From NCBI GenBank assembly GCA_903921365.1, contig CAIXPS010000379.1, forward strand, positions 1-62,113: a stretch of 62,113 nucleotides of DNA, read 5' to 3'. The position numbers were made by a program, and so were the translations under genes. The stretch comes from an uncultured bacterium (GTDB lineage Bacteria > Chloroflexota > Anaerolineae > J036 > Brachytrichaceae). Shown here piece after piece: positions 17,057-26,263 of this stretch (positions are counted from its first letter, which is position 1; every line of letters begins with the position of its first letter). The notes under the pieces are model-generated. The model searched no databases. It was given only the letters and a program-made list of their open reading frames with translations, and was not told where the DNA came from.

Positions 17057-17812
17057 TCAATCAGCGCGTGTCTGGTATCCGCCGTCCACGCGCACGGTAA
17101 TGCCTGAGATGTACTCGGCATCGTCGGAGGCCAGGAAGACAGCCGCTTTGCCGATGTCCTCCGGCTGACCGATGCGGCCCATTGGAACGCGCCTCTTGAT
17201 GTAGGCCGCGTTCTCGGGCTTCTCCCAGTGGAAACGCGTCATGTCAGTCAGGATCATGCCCGGCGCGATGGCGTTGCACGTAATGCCGTGCTCGCCAAGC
17301 GCGGTGGCAAATCCCACCATCGCCATGCGCAAACCGCCCTTCGACGCGCCGTAGTCCACCTGCGCTGGGCCGGTGATGTTCTCTGCCAGAGAGGTGATGA
17401 AGAGAATGCGCCCGCCCTTGCCGCGCTTGATCATCTCGCGCGCCACGACCTGCGTGCAGTGAAACGCGCCATTCAGGTTCACGTCGATGGTGCGCTGCCA
17501 CATTGCCGGGTCCATCTCCATGACGTTAACGAATGGGCAGATGCCCGCGTTGTTGACCAGCACGTCGATGTGACCGAACGCCTCAACCGTCCGGCGCACC
17601 ATCGCCTCCACCTGTTCCCGGTCGGTGACATCGCACGCTATGCCGAGTGTAGCCGTGCCGTTCGCCTCGGCGAGCGCCTGAGCGGACTGCTCGGCTGCCT
17701 GCCCGTTCATGTCTGCGATCACGACGGTTGCGCCCTTGGCGGCAAAGCACCTGGCTGTGCCCCAGCCGATGCCTTTGGCCGCGCCGGTGATGATGACCAC
17801 TTTATCTTTCAT
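17057..17812 (-). CDS. Short-chain dehydrogenase/reductase (canonical)
   Basis: A 251-residue classical SDR with all expected residues: TGAAKGIG at 9-16, NNAG at 87-90, and the catalytic Ser141, Tyr154 and Lys158 (YGASK). The C-terminus SGITVRVDGGYQ is typical for NAD(P)H-dependent oxidoreductases of the FabG/sugar-dehydrogenase group. It is the last gene of a minus-strand run behind galE (56-bp gap) and the LLM oxidoreductase, so it may act on a sugar or a secondary metabolite. GAGGT lies 5 nt upstream of ATG 17812; the longer reading frame upstream has no support and overlaps galE. Substrate not assignable. Confidence 0.9.
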   Translation of the reverse strand: MKDKVVIITGAAKGIGWGTARCFAAKGATVVIADMNGQAAEQSAQALAEANGTATLGIACDVTDREQVEAMVRRTVEAFGHIDVLVNNAGICPFVNVMEMDPAMWQRTIDVNLNGAFHCTQVVAREMIKRGKGGRILFITSLAENITGPAQVDYGASKGGLRMAMVGFATALGEHGITCNAIAPGMILTDMTRFHWEKPENAAYIKRRVPMGRIGQPEDIGKAAVFLASDDAEYISGITVRVDGGYQTRAD

Positions 17813-17868
17813 TTTGACCTCGCAATAGAGAGCATAGGGATGACTGAATCCGACCATGGGTGACGAAC

Positions 17869-18846
17869 TTAACTGGGATAGCCGTTCGGATGCCTTACCA
17901 TCCACTCCCACGCGCTGCCGACCATGTCTTCGAGCAGGGTGTAGCGCGGCTGCCAGTCCAGTTCGCGGCGCGCCAGGTCGGATGACGCCACCAGCCGTGG
18001 GGCGTCGCCGGGACGGCGTTCGCTTTCACGTACCTCGAAAGACTTGCCCGACACCTTGCGCGCCATATCGATTACCTCGCGCACTGAGTATCCAGTGCCT
18101 GTGCCCAGGTTGCAGGTAATCGTCTCGTGGTCGGCCAGGTAATCCAGCGCGCGCAGGTGCGCGGTCGCCAGGTCATAAATGTGAATGTAGTCGCGGATGC
18201 ACGTGCCGTCCGGGGTCGGGTAATCCGTCCCGTACACGGTGATGTAGGGTCGCTGCCCAGTCGCCGCTTGCAACGTCAACGGGATCAGATGCGTTTCGGG
18301 TGTGTGTGCCTCGCCGCGCGGGCCGTAAGCGCCGCACGCGTTGAAGTAACGCAATACCCCATAGCGCAGTCCGTGCACGCTGTTGAACCAGCGCAGCATC
18401 TGTTCGACCATCAACTTGGTTTCGCCGTAGCAGTTGGCTGGCTGGATGGGCGACATCTCGGTGAGCGGCGCGTCGCTGGCGGCGAACACTGCCGCAGTGG
18501 ATGAGAACACCAGCCGCTTGACGTTGTGCGTGACGCAACTCTCCAACAGGTTCAGTGTGTTCGACACATTGGCGCGGAAATAGAGCGCCGGTTTCTTCAT
18601 CGATTCACCGGCCTCGATCAGCGCGGCGAAATGAAACACGGCGTCGGCCTGCGCCAGATCAAGCGCCTGGTTGATGTCGTCCATGTTGACCAGGTCGCCG
18701 CTGATAAAGCGCGCCTGTTCGGGCACGGCCTGATGATGCCCCTTAACCAGGTTGTCGAACACGAAGACCTCGTGCCCGGCCTCGACCAATTGTTGCGCCA
18801 CAACGCCGCCGATATATCCGGCCCCACCCACGACTAATATGTTCAT
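17869..18846 (-). CDS. galE: UDP-glucose 4-epimerase
   Basis: A 325-residue NAD-dependent extended SDR that interconverts UDP-glucose and UDP-galactose. It has GGAGYIG at 7-13, DNLVKGH, a Ser/Thr cluster at 115-117, YGETK with Tyr140 and Lys144, RYFNACGA, and CIRDYIHIYDLA, the GalE signature. The last motif, YPTPDGTCIRDYIH, favours true GalE over related epimerases. It follows the LLM oxidoreductase by 51 bp and precedes the SDR. Its GGAGG Shine-Dalgarno is part of the short GATTGGAGG repeat-like sequence in that gap. Confidence 0.95.
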   Translation of the reverse strand: MNILVVGGAGYIGGVVAQQLVEAGHEVFVFDNLVKGHHQAVPEQARFISGDLVNMDDINQALDLAQADAVFHFAALIEAGESMKKPALYFRANVSNTLNLLESCVTHNVKRLVFSSTAAVFAASDAPLTEMSPIQPANCYGETKLMVEQMLRWFNSVHGLRYGVLRYFNACGAYGPRGEAHTPETHLIPLTLQAATGQRPYITVYGTDYPTPDGTCIRDYIHIYDLATAHLRALDYLADHETITCNLGTGTGYSVREVIDMARKVSGKSFEVRESERRPGDAPRLVASSDLARRELDWQPRYTLLEDMVGSAWEWMVRHPNGYPS

Positions 18847-18848
18847 TG

Positions 18849-18885
18849 ATAGCCTCCAATCTTCAGTCTCTGATCCCTGATCCCT
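18849..18885 (-). repeat. Degenerate GATTGGAG/GGGATCAG repeat upstream of galE
   Basis: Minus-strand GGGATCAGGGATCAGAGACT, then GAAGATTGGAGG, resembles the GAGATTG family and the GGGATCAGGC segment at 55414-55424. It provides the galE ribosome-binding site. Confidence 0.5.
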
Positions 18886-18897
18886 TCCTTCTGTCCT

Positions 18898-19944
18898 CTA
18901 CCACTGACTGCCAGCGATCGCATCGACCACTGGTTTGATGTCGTCCATCAGCGGATACAAGATCGGGCAGGTGACGCCCGCGTCCACATATTCGCGAATC
19001 TTCGCCACACAGTCGGCGCTTGTGCCCACGGCCATCAACATGCGCGGCACGTCGTCGGGGATCACCTGCGACGCGGCGATGTACTCGGCCTCGGTGGCGG
19101 GCCAACTCATCACGGCCTGCACGCGCTTGATCAGGTCGTCGGGCACACCGCTGGCCTTCATGATGTGCGGCTCGGTGGCGAGATAATAGGCCACCAGCTT
19201 CTTGGCCTCGGCCATCGCGGCCTTCGGGTTGTCGTCGCTCAGCGAGCACACCAGCAATTCGGGCCGATCAATCTGTTCGATTGTCTTGCCGGCTTTGGCT
19301 GCGCCCTTTGCCACCAATTCCACAGCCTTGCGGATGTAGTCGACGGACACGACGTAATTCAACACGACGCCGTCGCAAATCTCGCCGCATAGCTCAAGCA
19401 TCTTGTCGCCGGTCGCGCCAATATAAATCGGGATGTCGCGCGGGCGCGTGTCGCCGAATACCACATCCAGCTTGACGCGGTCGAGTTTAACGAACTCGCC
19501 CTGGTAAGTCACTTCCTGCATGGTGAACAACTGGCGAATGGCTTCGACATGCTCGCGCATCGCCAGCAATGGGCGCTCGCGCTTCTCGCCGACGCGCGCG
19601 GCGATTGGCTCCCACCACGCGCCCAGCCCCAGCATCACGCGGGATGGCGCATCGGGATCGCCACTGGTTTGTTTGCCCAGTTCCCACATCGTGCTCCACG
19701 ATGCGGCGATGACTGCCGGGTTGCGCGTCCAGATGGGCAGCACGCCACTGCCGAGACGCAGTTTCTTTGTGCGCGTGAGGAATGCGGACATCATCACGAT
19801 GCAGTCGCGCGCCAGGCGGGTGTCGGCCTGCCAGATTTCGGTGAACCCGTTGGCTTCGGCATACTCGGCCATTTCAAGCTCATAACCCAGCGGGTGCTTA
19901 TCTTGCATATACAGCGCAAAACGTGGTTGTTTGTTCGCAGGCAT
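18898..19944 (-). CDS. LLM-class (luciferase-like) oxidoreductase, probably F420-dependent
   Basis: A 348-residue TIM-barrel protein of the bacterial luciferase-like superfamily. Signatures include an N-terminal [20 protein letters not shown], then [34 protein letters not shown], a glycine-rich [13 protein letters not shown] and [15 protein letters not shown]. These resemble mer/F420-dependent enzymes more than FMN monooxygenases. Substrate cannot be told; context with galE and an SDR hints at sugar or secondary metabolism. Start ATG 19944 has GGAGAG at good spacing; a TTG 12 nt upstream is the alternative. The gene is divergent from murI. Confidence 0.88.
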   Translation of the reverse strand: MPANKQPRFALYMQDKHPLGYELEMAEYAEANGFTEIWQADTRLARDCIVMMSAFLTRTKKLRLGSGVLPIWTRNPAVIAASWSTMWELGKQTSGDPDAPSRVMLGLGAWWEPIAARVGEKRERPLLAMREHVEAIRQLFTMQEVTYQGEFVKLDRVKLDVVFGDTRPRDIPIYIGATGDKMLELCGEICDGVVLNYVVSVDYIRKAVELVAKGAAKAGKTIEQIDRPELLVCSLSDDNPKAAMAEAKKLVAYYLATEPHIMKASGVPDDLIKRVQAVMSWPATEAEYIAASQVIPDDVPRMLMAVGTSADCVAKIREYVDAGVTCPILYPLMDDIKPVVDAIAGSQW

Positions 19945-20005
19945 GTTTCTCTCCAAAGTGATGGGATAATTTTATCCGACTTGCGAACGGTGATACGATA
20001 TCGGT

Positions 20006-20857
20006 GTGATTGGCGTCTTCGACTCTGGCGTAGGCGGGCTGTCTGTATGGCGCGAAATGGTGAAGCTCATGCCGGAAGAATCTATTGTATATCTGGCAGA
20101 TCAGGCGCATGTTCCATATGGCCCGCGCGAGCTTGCCGAAGTGCGCGACATGACTACCGACTGTGTCGGCTGGTTGTTGCATCGCGGCTGCGACATGATC
20201 GTTATTGCGTGCAATACCGCCTCGGCAGCGGCCTTGAGCCATGTGCGGGAACTATTCCCGCGCGTCCCGTTTGTCGGGATGGAACCTGCAGTCAAGCCGG
20301 CAGCCTCGCACACGCACACCGGGGTGATCGGCGTGCTGGCCACACAGGCCACGTTCCACAGCCAGGTATTTGCCAGCGTGGTGATGCGCTTTGCGTCGAA
20401 CGCGCAGGTGATCGAGCAACCCTGTCCCGGGTGGGTGGAACTGGTTGAGAGCGGCGCACAGGAGTTGGCACTGTGCCACCCGCTGGTGGATCACTATGTG
20501 TGGCCATTGCTGGATCGGGGCGCCGATAGGCTGGTGCTCGGATGTACCCATTTCCCGTTTCTGGCATCCGCCATTCTGTGCTCGATCGCAAGCTGGAAGG
20601 CGCCACATCCCGTGACTTATGACATCGAGCTGGTCGATCCCAGTCAGGCAGTAGCGCGCCAGGTGTTGCGTGTGCGCGACCAGCACGTCTCTGGGGCGCC
20701 GGCGGTCGCCGCATCTCACTATCAATTCTGGACAACCGGGGACGCCGGAGCATTCTCGACCGTTGCGCGCCGCTTGCTGCCCGATCGTCCTCACTTCCCG
20801 GCGGTTTCAGTGCCATTTTCCGACATAAAGGCAGTCATGGCTGCGTCTCCACGCTGA
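20006..20857 (+). CDS. murI: Glutamate racemase
   Basis: A 283-residue enzyme making D-glutamate for peptidoglycan. The N-terminus IGVFDSGVGGLSVWREM is the standard racemase motif (Asp6, Ser7). The two catalytic cysteines are Cys69 in IACNTAS and Cys180 in LGCTHFPFL, with His182. The gene starts with GTG at 20006 since no ATG is available before the conserved IGVFDSG. TACGAT lies 4 nt before that GTG and could be a -10 of a leaderless transcript. It is divergent from the LLM oxidoreductase and separated from lon by 170 bp. Confidence 0.96.
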   Translation: MIGVFDSGVGGLSVWREMVKLMPEESIVYLADQAHVPYGPRELAEVRDMTTDCVGWLLHRGCDMIVIACNTASAAALSHVRELFPRVPFVGMEPAVKPAASHTHTGVIGVLATQATFHSQVFASVVMRFASNAQVIEQPCPGWVELVESGAQELALCHPLVDHYVWPLLDRGADRLVLGCTHFPFLASAILCSIASWKAPHPVTYDIELVDPSQAVARQVLRVRDQHVSGAPAVAASHYQFWTTGDAGAFSTVARRLLPDRPHFPAVSVPFSDIKAVMAASPR

Positions 20858-20955
20858 TTTTCTAATCGCGCTATAACACTTGCTGGTTATATGCGATACT
20901 CTATGCTATTCACGTATTAACATCACTAAACGTCCATAAGTGCGCCAGGTTCATG

Positions 20956-20976
20956 GGCCAGTTGGCATAACTGGCC
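20956..20976. promoter_or_regulatory. Inverted repeat in lon leader
   Basis: GGCCAGTT-GGCAT-AACTGGCC is a perfect 8-bp inverted repeat 51 nt upstream of the lon ATG. It may be an operator or an RNA hairpin. It does not match the HAIR or CIRCE consensus. Confidence 0.5.
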
Positions 20977-21027
20977 TACTCACCACAACGACACGACCCG
21001 TAAACACGGATACCCAGAATTCTTACT

Positions 21028-23661
21028 ATGGTTGACCGAGACTTGGATCGAATCAATAATTTGCTCGAAGCTGCAGACGCGGTTGCTGAGGCAGAGGCCG
21101 AGGCGGTTGCGAATGCCGAGGCGTCAAACGCAGTGAACATAGACCTGAGCCAGAACACGCCGGAAACGATTGCCATACTTCCATTGCGCGGCGCGATCGT
21201 CTACCCGCTGTCGGCTATTCCCCTGCGTGTCGCGCAGGCGCGCTCCATCCGTCTGATCGACGAAGCGATGCAGCATAAGTGGTCGATTGGTCTCGTCGCC
21301 AGCAAACTTCCTGACAAGGAAGAGCCTGAACCGGGCGATGTCTATAGCATCGGGACGATGGCGACTATCGTGCGCATCTTCAAATCGCCCGATGGCGTGG
21401 TTAACATGATTGTGCAAGGCAGCGAGCGCTTCCGCATTGTCGAATGGACTGGCACTGAGCCATATATGACTGCGCGCGTCGAGTTGATGCCAGAGACGTG
21501 GGAGACCACGCTGGAGATTGAGGCGTTGCGGCGCAACATCAGCCAGGGTTTCTCCCGGATGGCCGAGTTGATACCCAATCTGCCCGATGAACTGGCGCAG
21601 ATGATCCAGAACATCGAGGATCCGCGCCAACTGACCTATGCCGTCGCCACCTATATGCGCATGGAGATGGTTGATGCGCAAAAGCTGTTGGAGATGGAAG
21701 GCCTGCCCGACAAGATGCTCTACCTTCTGCAGTTGCTCAACAAAGAACTTGAGGTTCTGGAGCTGGGCAAGAAGATCCAGACCCAGGCGCAGAGCGAGAT
21801 GGAGAAGGTGCAGCGCGAGTATTTCCTGCGCGAGCAGATCAAGGCCATTCAGCACGAGTTGGGCGAGGCTGACGAGCAGCAGATCGAGATTAACGAACTG
21901 CGCGAGAAGATCAACGCCAGCGGGATGAACGACGAGGCGCGCCAGGAGGCCGAACGCGAACTGGGGCGGCTGGCCAAGTTGCCCACCCAGGCGGCAGAGT
22001 ACGGCGTGATTCGCACCTATCTGGACTGGATGGTGTCGTTGCCGTGGCAGGTCACCACCACCGATAACCTGGATATCAAGCATGCGCGCGGCATATTAAA
22101 CGAAGACCATTACGGGCTGACAGATGTCAAAGAGCGCATCCTGGAGTTTCTGGCCGTGCGCAAGCGCAAGCTGGATATTGCAGCAGAGGCTGCAGCGGTT
22201 GAAACGAGCGCAGCTGAGAGTGAGGATGAGCCGGCGTTTGCGCAGAAGAAGGATGACAAAGCTGATCTGCCGCTGCGCCGCGAGCGCGAAGGAGTGATCC
22301 TGTGCTTCGTCGGGCCGCCCGGCGTGGGCAAGACCTCGCTGGGCGCCAGTATCGCGCGCGCGATGGGGCGCAAGTTTATTCGCATGTCGCTGGGCGGCGT
22401 GCACGACGAGGCTGAGATTCGCGGCTTCCGCCGCACCTACATCGGCTCGATGCCGGGGCGCATTGTGCAGGGCGTCCGTCGCGCGGAGAAGCGCAACCCG
22501 GTGTTCATGCTGGATGAAGTCGACAAAATCGGCGCGGACTTCCGTGGCGACCCGTCGGCGGCGTTGATGGAAGTGCTCGATCCTGAGCAGAACCGCGAGT
22601 TCCGCGATCATTATCTCGATGTGCCTTTTGACCTGTCGCAGACGATGTTCATCTGCACGGCCAACACGCTCGACACGATTCCCGGCCCATTGCGCGACCG
22701 CATGGAGATTCTGCAACTGAGCGGGTATACCGAAAAAGAGAAACTGCATATCGCTCAGGGGTATCTGGTCCCGCGCCAGTTCAAGGAGAACGGCCTGCGA
22801 CCCGGCGAGGTGACGTTCGAGGATGGCGGCATTCTGCAACTGATGCGCGACTATACGCGCGAAGCCGGCGTGCGCAACCTGGAGCGTGAGATTGGCAGCA
22901 TCTGCCGCAAGCTCGTCACGCGTGTATCTGAGGGCAAAGGCGTTTTTCCCGTGCGCGTCACTCCTGACAAGTTACAGGACATGCTTGGTAAGCCAAAGTA
23001 TTACTCCGAAGTGGCAGATCGCACCGAGACCTCTGGTGTAGCGACGGGGTTGGCGTGGACGCCGGTGGGCGGCGATATCATGTTTATCGAGGCCACCATC
23101 ATGCGCGGAACCAAAGGCTTCCAGTTGACCGGCCAGCTTGGCGATGTGATGCGCGAGAGTGCGCAGGCTGCGCTCTCGTACGTGCGCAGCCGCGCAGCCG
23201 ATCTGGGCATTGATGACAGCGTATTTGCGAAGAGCGATATCCATCTGCACGTGCCCGCTGGCGCGCAGCCAAAGGACGGCCCCTCCGCAGGCGTCACGAT
23301 CTCCACCGCGCTGGTGTCGGCGTTGACCGGGCGACAGGTGTTGCCCAACATCGCCATGACCGGCGAGATCACGCTGCGCGGGTTGGTGTTGCCGGTGGGC
23401 GGGATCAAAGAGAAGATTCTGGCCGCGCACCGCGCCGGATTGAAGACAATCATCCTGCCAAAGCGCAATGCGATTGACCTCGATGAGTTGCCGCAGGAAG
23501 TGCGAGATTCACTGACGTTTGTGCTGGCCGAACGCGTGGAGCAGGTGTGGGACAACGCGCTGCAACCTGCGAAACCCGCGCGTGGAGCCAAACGCTCGGC
23601 GGCGAAGAAAAAGCCAGTGGTTGCCGCGAGTAAGAATGGCAAAAAGACTGTGCGGCGGTAG
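21028..23661 (+). CDS. lon: ATP-dependent Lon protease
   Basis: An 877-residue AAA+ serine protease that degrades misfolded and regulatory proteins in the cytoplasm. Order: an acidic N-terminal extension (residues 1-40, Glu/Ala-rich), LON substrate-binding domain opening with [15 protein letters not shown], coiled coil, AAA+ module with Walker A GPPGVGKT at 429-436 and Walker [11 protein letters not shown], and the protease domain with the Ser753 (DGPSAG)-Lys796 dyad. An insert of about 30 acidic residues just before Walker A ([17 protein letters not shown]) and a Lys/Arg/Ala-rich tail of about 30 residues are unusual. The gene stands alone, with an inverted repeat in its leader. Confidence 0.98.
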   Translation: MVDRDLDRINNLLEAADAVAEAEAEAVANAEASNAVNIDLSQNTPETIAILPLRGAIVYPLSAIPLRVAQARSIRLIDEAMQHKWSIGLVASKLPDKEEPEPGDVYSIGTMATIVRIFKSPDGVVNMIVQGSERFRIVEWTGTEPYMTARVELMPETWETTLEIEALRRNISQGFSRMAELIPNLPDELAQMIQNIEDPRQLTYAVATYMRMEMVDAQKLLEMEGLPDKMLYLLQLLNKELEVLELGKKIQTQAQSEMEKVQREYFLREQIKAIQHELGEADEQQIEINELREKINASGMNDEARQEAERELGRLAKLPTQAAEYGVIRTYLDWMVSLPWQVTTTDNLDIKHARGILNEDHYGLTDVKERILEFLAVRKRKLDIAAEAAAVETSAAESEDEPAFAQKKDDKADLPLRREREGVILCFVGPPGVGKTSLGASIARAMGRKFIRMSLGGVHDEAEIRGFRRTYIGSMPGRIVQGVRRAEKRNPVFMLDEVDKIGADFRGDPSAALMEVLDPEQNREFRDHYLDVPFDLSQTMFICTANTLDTIPGPLRDRMEILQLSGYTEKEKLHIAQGYLVPRQFKENGLRPGEVTFEDGGILQLMRDYTREAGVRNLEREIGSICRKLVTRVSEGKGVFPVRVTPDKLQDMLGKPKYYSEVADRTETSGVATGLAWTPVGGDIMFIEATIMRGTKGFQLTGQLGDVMRESAQAALSYVRSRAADLGIDDSVFAKSDIHLHVPAGAQPKDGPSAGVTISTALVSALTGRQVLPNIAMTGEITLRGLVLPVGGIKEKILAAHRAGLKTIILPKRNAIDLDELPQEVRDSLTFVLAERVEQVWDNALQPAKPARGAKRSAAKKKPVVAASKNGKKTVRR

Positions 23662-23683
23662 GGATCGGGCGCCGTCCCGATCC
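23662..23683. terminator. Hairpin after lon, GGGACGGCGCCCG family
   Basis: GGATCGGG-CGCCGT-CCCGATCC is a perfect 8-bp stem right after the lon stop. Its minus strand contains CGGGACGGCGCCCG, which recurs at 23729-23744 and 35276-35291. No T-run follows, so it may be a repeat rather than a canonical terminator. Confidence 0.5.
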
Positions 23684-23728
23684 GTGTTCACCTGACGCGA
23701 AATGCGGGGTATAACGGCAACAGAAGCG

Positions 23729-23744
23729 CGGGACGGCGCCCGCG
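23729..23744. repeat. GGGACGGCGCCCG dispersed hairpin, copy 2
   Basis: GCGGGACGGCGCCCGC lies between lon and the tRNA; the arms GCGGG and CCCGC pair. It is the same core as at 23662 (opposite strand) and 35276. Confidence 0.6.
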
Positions 23745-23755
23745 CACAACTAAGG

Positions 23756-23827
23756 CTGGGGCGGCAGGTTTCGAACCTGCGAATGACGGATTCAAAGTCC
23801 GTTGCCTTACCACTTGGCGACGCCCCA
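23756..23827 (-). tRNA. tRNA-Gln (anticodon TTG)
   Basis: A complete cloverleaf is readable on the minus strand: acceptor TGGGGCG/CGCCCCA with discriminator G, D-arm with AAGTGGTAAGGC, anticodon stem CGGAC/ATCCG-type around loop CTTTGAA giving TTG, and the T-arm GCAGGTTCGAACCTGC. The 3' CCA is not encoded (CCT follows). Length is 72 nt. Confidence 0.95.
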
Positions 23828-23935
23828 AAGGGATTTGCTTGTCGAGACTGCTGATGGCCCGCGCCGTATACGCATAACAACAGCCGGGCAACCTGTAATC
23901 GTAACGGATGCATATTTTACACTATCTTTCAGGCC

Positions 23936-23964
23936 TTTTCGTCTGTTAAAATCCTGCATATAGT
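23936..23964 (+). promoter_or_regulatory. Possible promoter of liv operon
   Basis: TTTTCG (23936-23941), 17 bp, TATAGT (23959-23964). The -35 is weak. The leader to the livK-type ATG is about 30 nt and contains AAGGAG. Confidence 0.4.
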
Positions 23965-23998
23965 ATGACCTCGCAGATATGTTCCAAGGAGTAAATCG

Positions 23999-25243
23999 AT
24001 GAGTAAGCAACGATCTTTTGTTGTCAACCTGATGGTCGCTGTGAGCGCGAGTGCACTCATCCTGGCAGCGTGTAGCAGCGCCACAACGCCGAATGCTGCT
24101 GTATCTCCCACAACCGCGCCCGGCGCAGACGCCAAGGGTGACGCCATCCCGATCGGCATCGGCGTGGCGCAGACCAGCAACGTGGCGTTGTTTGGGCAGG
24201 ATCAGGTCGCCGGCGCGAAGATCGCTGAGAAGTGGATTAATGACAACGGCGGCATCAACGGCACGCCGATCAAACTCGTGCTTCAGGACACCGCCGGGGA
24301 TGAAAACGGCGCGATCAACGCCTTTCAGTCGCTGATCAACCAGAGCAAGGTAGTCGCGATTGTCGGCCCCACGCTGTCGCAACAGGCATTCGCGGCTGAC
24401 CCGATTGCCGACAAAGCCAAGGTGCCGGTGGTGGCGCCCTCTAACACGGCCAAGGGCATCCCGCAGATTGGCCCCTACATCCAGCGCGTCTCGGCGCCTG
24501 TCAACGCCGTTGCCCCGAACGCGCTCAAAGCAGCGCTCAAGGCCAATCCCGATATCAAGAAAGTCGCCGTGGCCTATGCGCAGAACGACGCCTTCAGCAA
24601 GTCCGAAACGGTTGTTTTTCAGAGCGTGGTGACCAGCGAGCTTAAACTCGAACTCGTCACAGTGCAGACGTTCCAGACCACCGACACCGACTTTACCACG
24701 CAGGCCACCAACCTGCTCAACGCGAAAGTCGACCTGGTTGTGATCTCCGGGCTTGCGGCAGACAGCGGCAACCTGGTCAAGCAATTGCGCGATCTGGGTT
24801 ACAAGGGACTGATCGTCGGCGGCAATGGGTTGAATACGCCGAATCTGTTCACGGTATGCAAGGCACAGTGTGACGGCATATTCGTTGCGCAGGCTTATAG
24901 CGCCGACACCGATAACCCGGTGAACAAGGCGTTTCGCGATGCCTATATGGCCGACCAGAAGAAGACTCCCTCGCAGTTCGCGGGACAGACGTTCACGGGT
25001 GTGCAGGTCATCGCCGAAGCACTCAGGGCCGTTGACAAAAAGAGTAAGCTCAGCGGGATGACGTTGGAGCAGATTCGCACTGAACTAAACAGCACACTCA
25101 AATCCGGCATGAAGTTCACCACACCTCTTGGCGTGATTTCGTTTGACAACCAGGGTGAAATTCTCCAGACGCAGTTTTACGTGGCGCAGGTCAAGATGGA
25201 CGCCGACGGCAAGGCCGGCAAGTTCGTCTTCCTGAACAACTAA
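23999..25243 (+). CDS. Branched-chain amino-acid-type ABC transporter substrate-binding lipoprotein
   Basis: A 414-residue periplasmic-binding-protein of the LivK/Leu-Ile-Val family. The signal peptide ends in LILAAC (Cys25), so it is predicted to be lipid-anchored, and a Thr/Pro/Ala-rich linker follows. The mature fold begins IPIGIGVAQTSNVALFGQDQ, with WINDNGGINGTPIKLVLQDT and VVAIVGPTLSQQAFAADPIA typical of type I binding proteins. It opens an operon with two permeases and one ATPase. Ligand could be a branched-chain amino acid, an amide or another small molecule. A strong hairpin after it should let it be expressed above the permease genes. Confidence 0.93.
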   Translation: MSKQRSFVVNLMVAVSASALILAACSSATTPNAAVSPTTAPGADAKGDAIPIGIGVAQTSNVALFGQDQVAGAKIAEKWINDNGGINGTPIKLVLQDTAGDENGAINAFQSLINQSKVVAIVGPTLSQQAFAADPIADKAKVPVVAPSNTAKGIPQIGPYIQRVSAPVNAVAPNALKAALKANPDIKKVAVAYAQNDAFSKSETVVFQSVVTSELKLELVTVQTFQTTDTDFTTQATNLLNAKVDLVVISGLAADSGNLVKQLRDLGYKGLIVGGNGLNTPNLFTVCKAQCDGIFVAQAYSADTDNPVNKAFRDAYMADQKKTPSQFAGQTFTGVQVIAEALRAVDKKSKLSGMTLEQIRTELNSTLKSGMKFTTPLGVISFDNQGEILQTQFYVAQVKMDADGKAGKFVFLNN

Positions 25244-25260
25244 CCCATTCGCCGTCTCCG

Positions 25261-25288
25261 GCAACGCTTGCGCGCGCGCAAGCGTTGC
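25261..25288 (+). terminator. Strong hairpin between substrate-binding and permease genes
   Basis: GCAACGCTTGCG-CGCG-CGCAAGCGTTGC is a 12-bp perfect stem 17 bp after the binding-protein stop. No T-run follows, so it probably acts as an mRNA-stabilising or partial termination site that sets a higher level for the binding protein than for the permeases. Confidence 0.7.
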
Positions 25289-25312
25289 CCAATCCCACAC
25301 CATTCCACACCA

Positions 25313-26263
25313 TTGGACGCCACACTCCTCCTGCAGCAAATCCTGAACGGGCTGGCGATCGGCAGCGTGTTCGCGCTGTTTGCACTCGGTTACACGCTTG
25401 TGTTCTCGATCCTGCGGGTGATCAATTTCTCGCACGCGGCGGTGTTCACGCTCGGGGCGTACTTTACCTATGCGCTAACCGGCGGCGCGTTCGGGTTCAA
25501 CGGCCTGCTTGCCAACGCCCAGCTTCCCTTTGGCCTGCCTTTTCCAGTCGCGCTGGTGCTCGGTAATATCCTGGCCGGGTTGACGGCGATGGGCATTGAG
25601 CGGCTGGCATTCAAACCCTTGCGCGCGCGTGGGGCTGATCCTTTGCTGGCGCTGGTATCCAGCCTCGGCGTGGCTGTGGTGATCGTCAATTTGATCCAGT
25701 ATCTGGTCGGCGCGGAACTATACACGTTTCCAGCAGAGACCTATGGCGCCCTCCCGCCGGCGGTCAACTTTGGCACAGCGGAGCACCCGGTGCAGGTGCG
25801 CACCACGCAACTGATCATGTTCGTCGTTTCGCTAGTCGTTCTCATCGCGTTAACCCTGTTTATCAACCGCACGAAGATCGGCACGGCGTTGCGGGCAGTG
25901 GCCGAGGACGAGACAACAGCCCGATTGCTCGGCATCGACACTGATAAGCTGATCCTTCTGACCTTCTTTCTCAGCGGATTCCTGGGCGGGATCGCCGGGA
26001 CGCTCGTTGGCGCAAGTGTCAGCATCTCCGGCCCGTACTTCGGCATCGCCTTTGGGTTGAAAGGGTTGGCGGTGATCATCCTCGGCGGGCTGGGCAGCAT
26101 CCCCGGCGCCGTGGTGGGTGGGCTGGCAATCGGGCTGGCCGAGTCATTTGTGCCAGGACAGTATGTGGCGTACAAAGAAGCCGTCGCCTTTGCCTTTTTG
26201 TTTATTGCATTGCTCATCCGTCCGCAGGGGCTGCTGGGGCGCGCGGTGATTCGCAAGGTCTGA
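25313..26263 (+). CDS. livH: Branched-chain amino-acid ABC transporter permease, LivH type
   Basis: A 316-residue inner-membrane permease. It opens with LLLQQILNGLAIGSVFALFALGY, the normal LivH N-terminus, and has ERLAFKPLRARGADPLLALV, RTKIGTALRAVAEDETTARL and a GLGSIPGAVVGGLAIGLAE segment. About eight hydrophobic helices are predicted. No ATG or GTG is available before the first helix; TTG at 25313 is the likely start, and a TTG at 25268 would lie in the upstream hairpin. It overlaps the next gene by one base (TGATG), so the two permeases are coupled. Confidence 0.92.
   Translation: MDATLLLQQILNGLAIGSVFALFALGYTLVFSILRVINFSHAAVFTLGAYFTYALTGGAFGFNGLLANAQLPFGLPFPVALVLGNILAGLTAMGIERLAFKPLRARGADPLLALVSSLGVAVVIVNLIQYLVGAELYTFPAETYGALPPAVNFGTAEHPVQVRTTQLIMFVVSLVVLIALTLFINRTKIGTALRAVAEDETTARLLGIDTDKLILLTFFLSGFLGGIAGTLVGASVSISGPYFGIAFGLKGLAVIILGGLGSIPGAVVGGLAIGLAESFVPGQYVAYKEAVAFAFLFIALLIRPQGLLGRAVIRKV

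Noticed and set aside
17813-17911. N-terminal extension of the canonical SDR
   Set aside because: It overlaps the end of galE and lacks similarity; ATG 17812 has a good Shine-Dalgarno and the usual SDR start.
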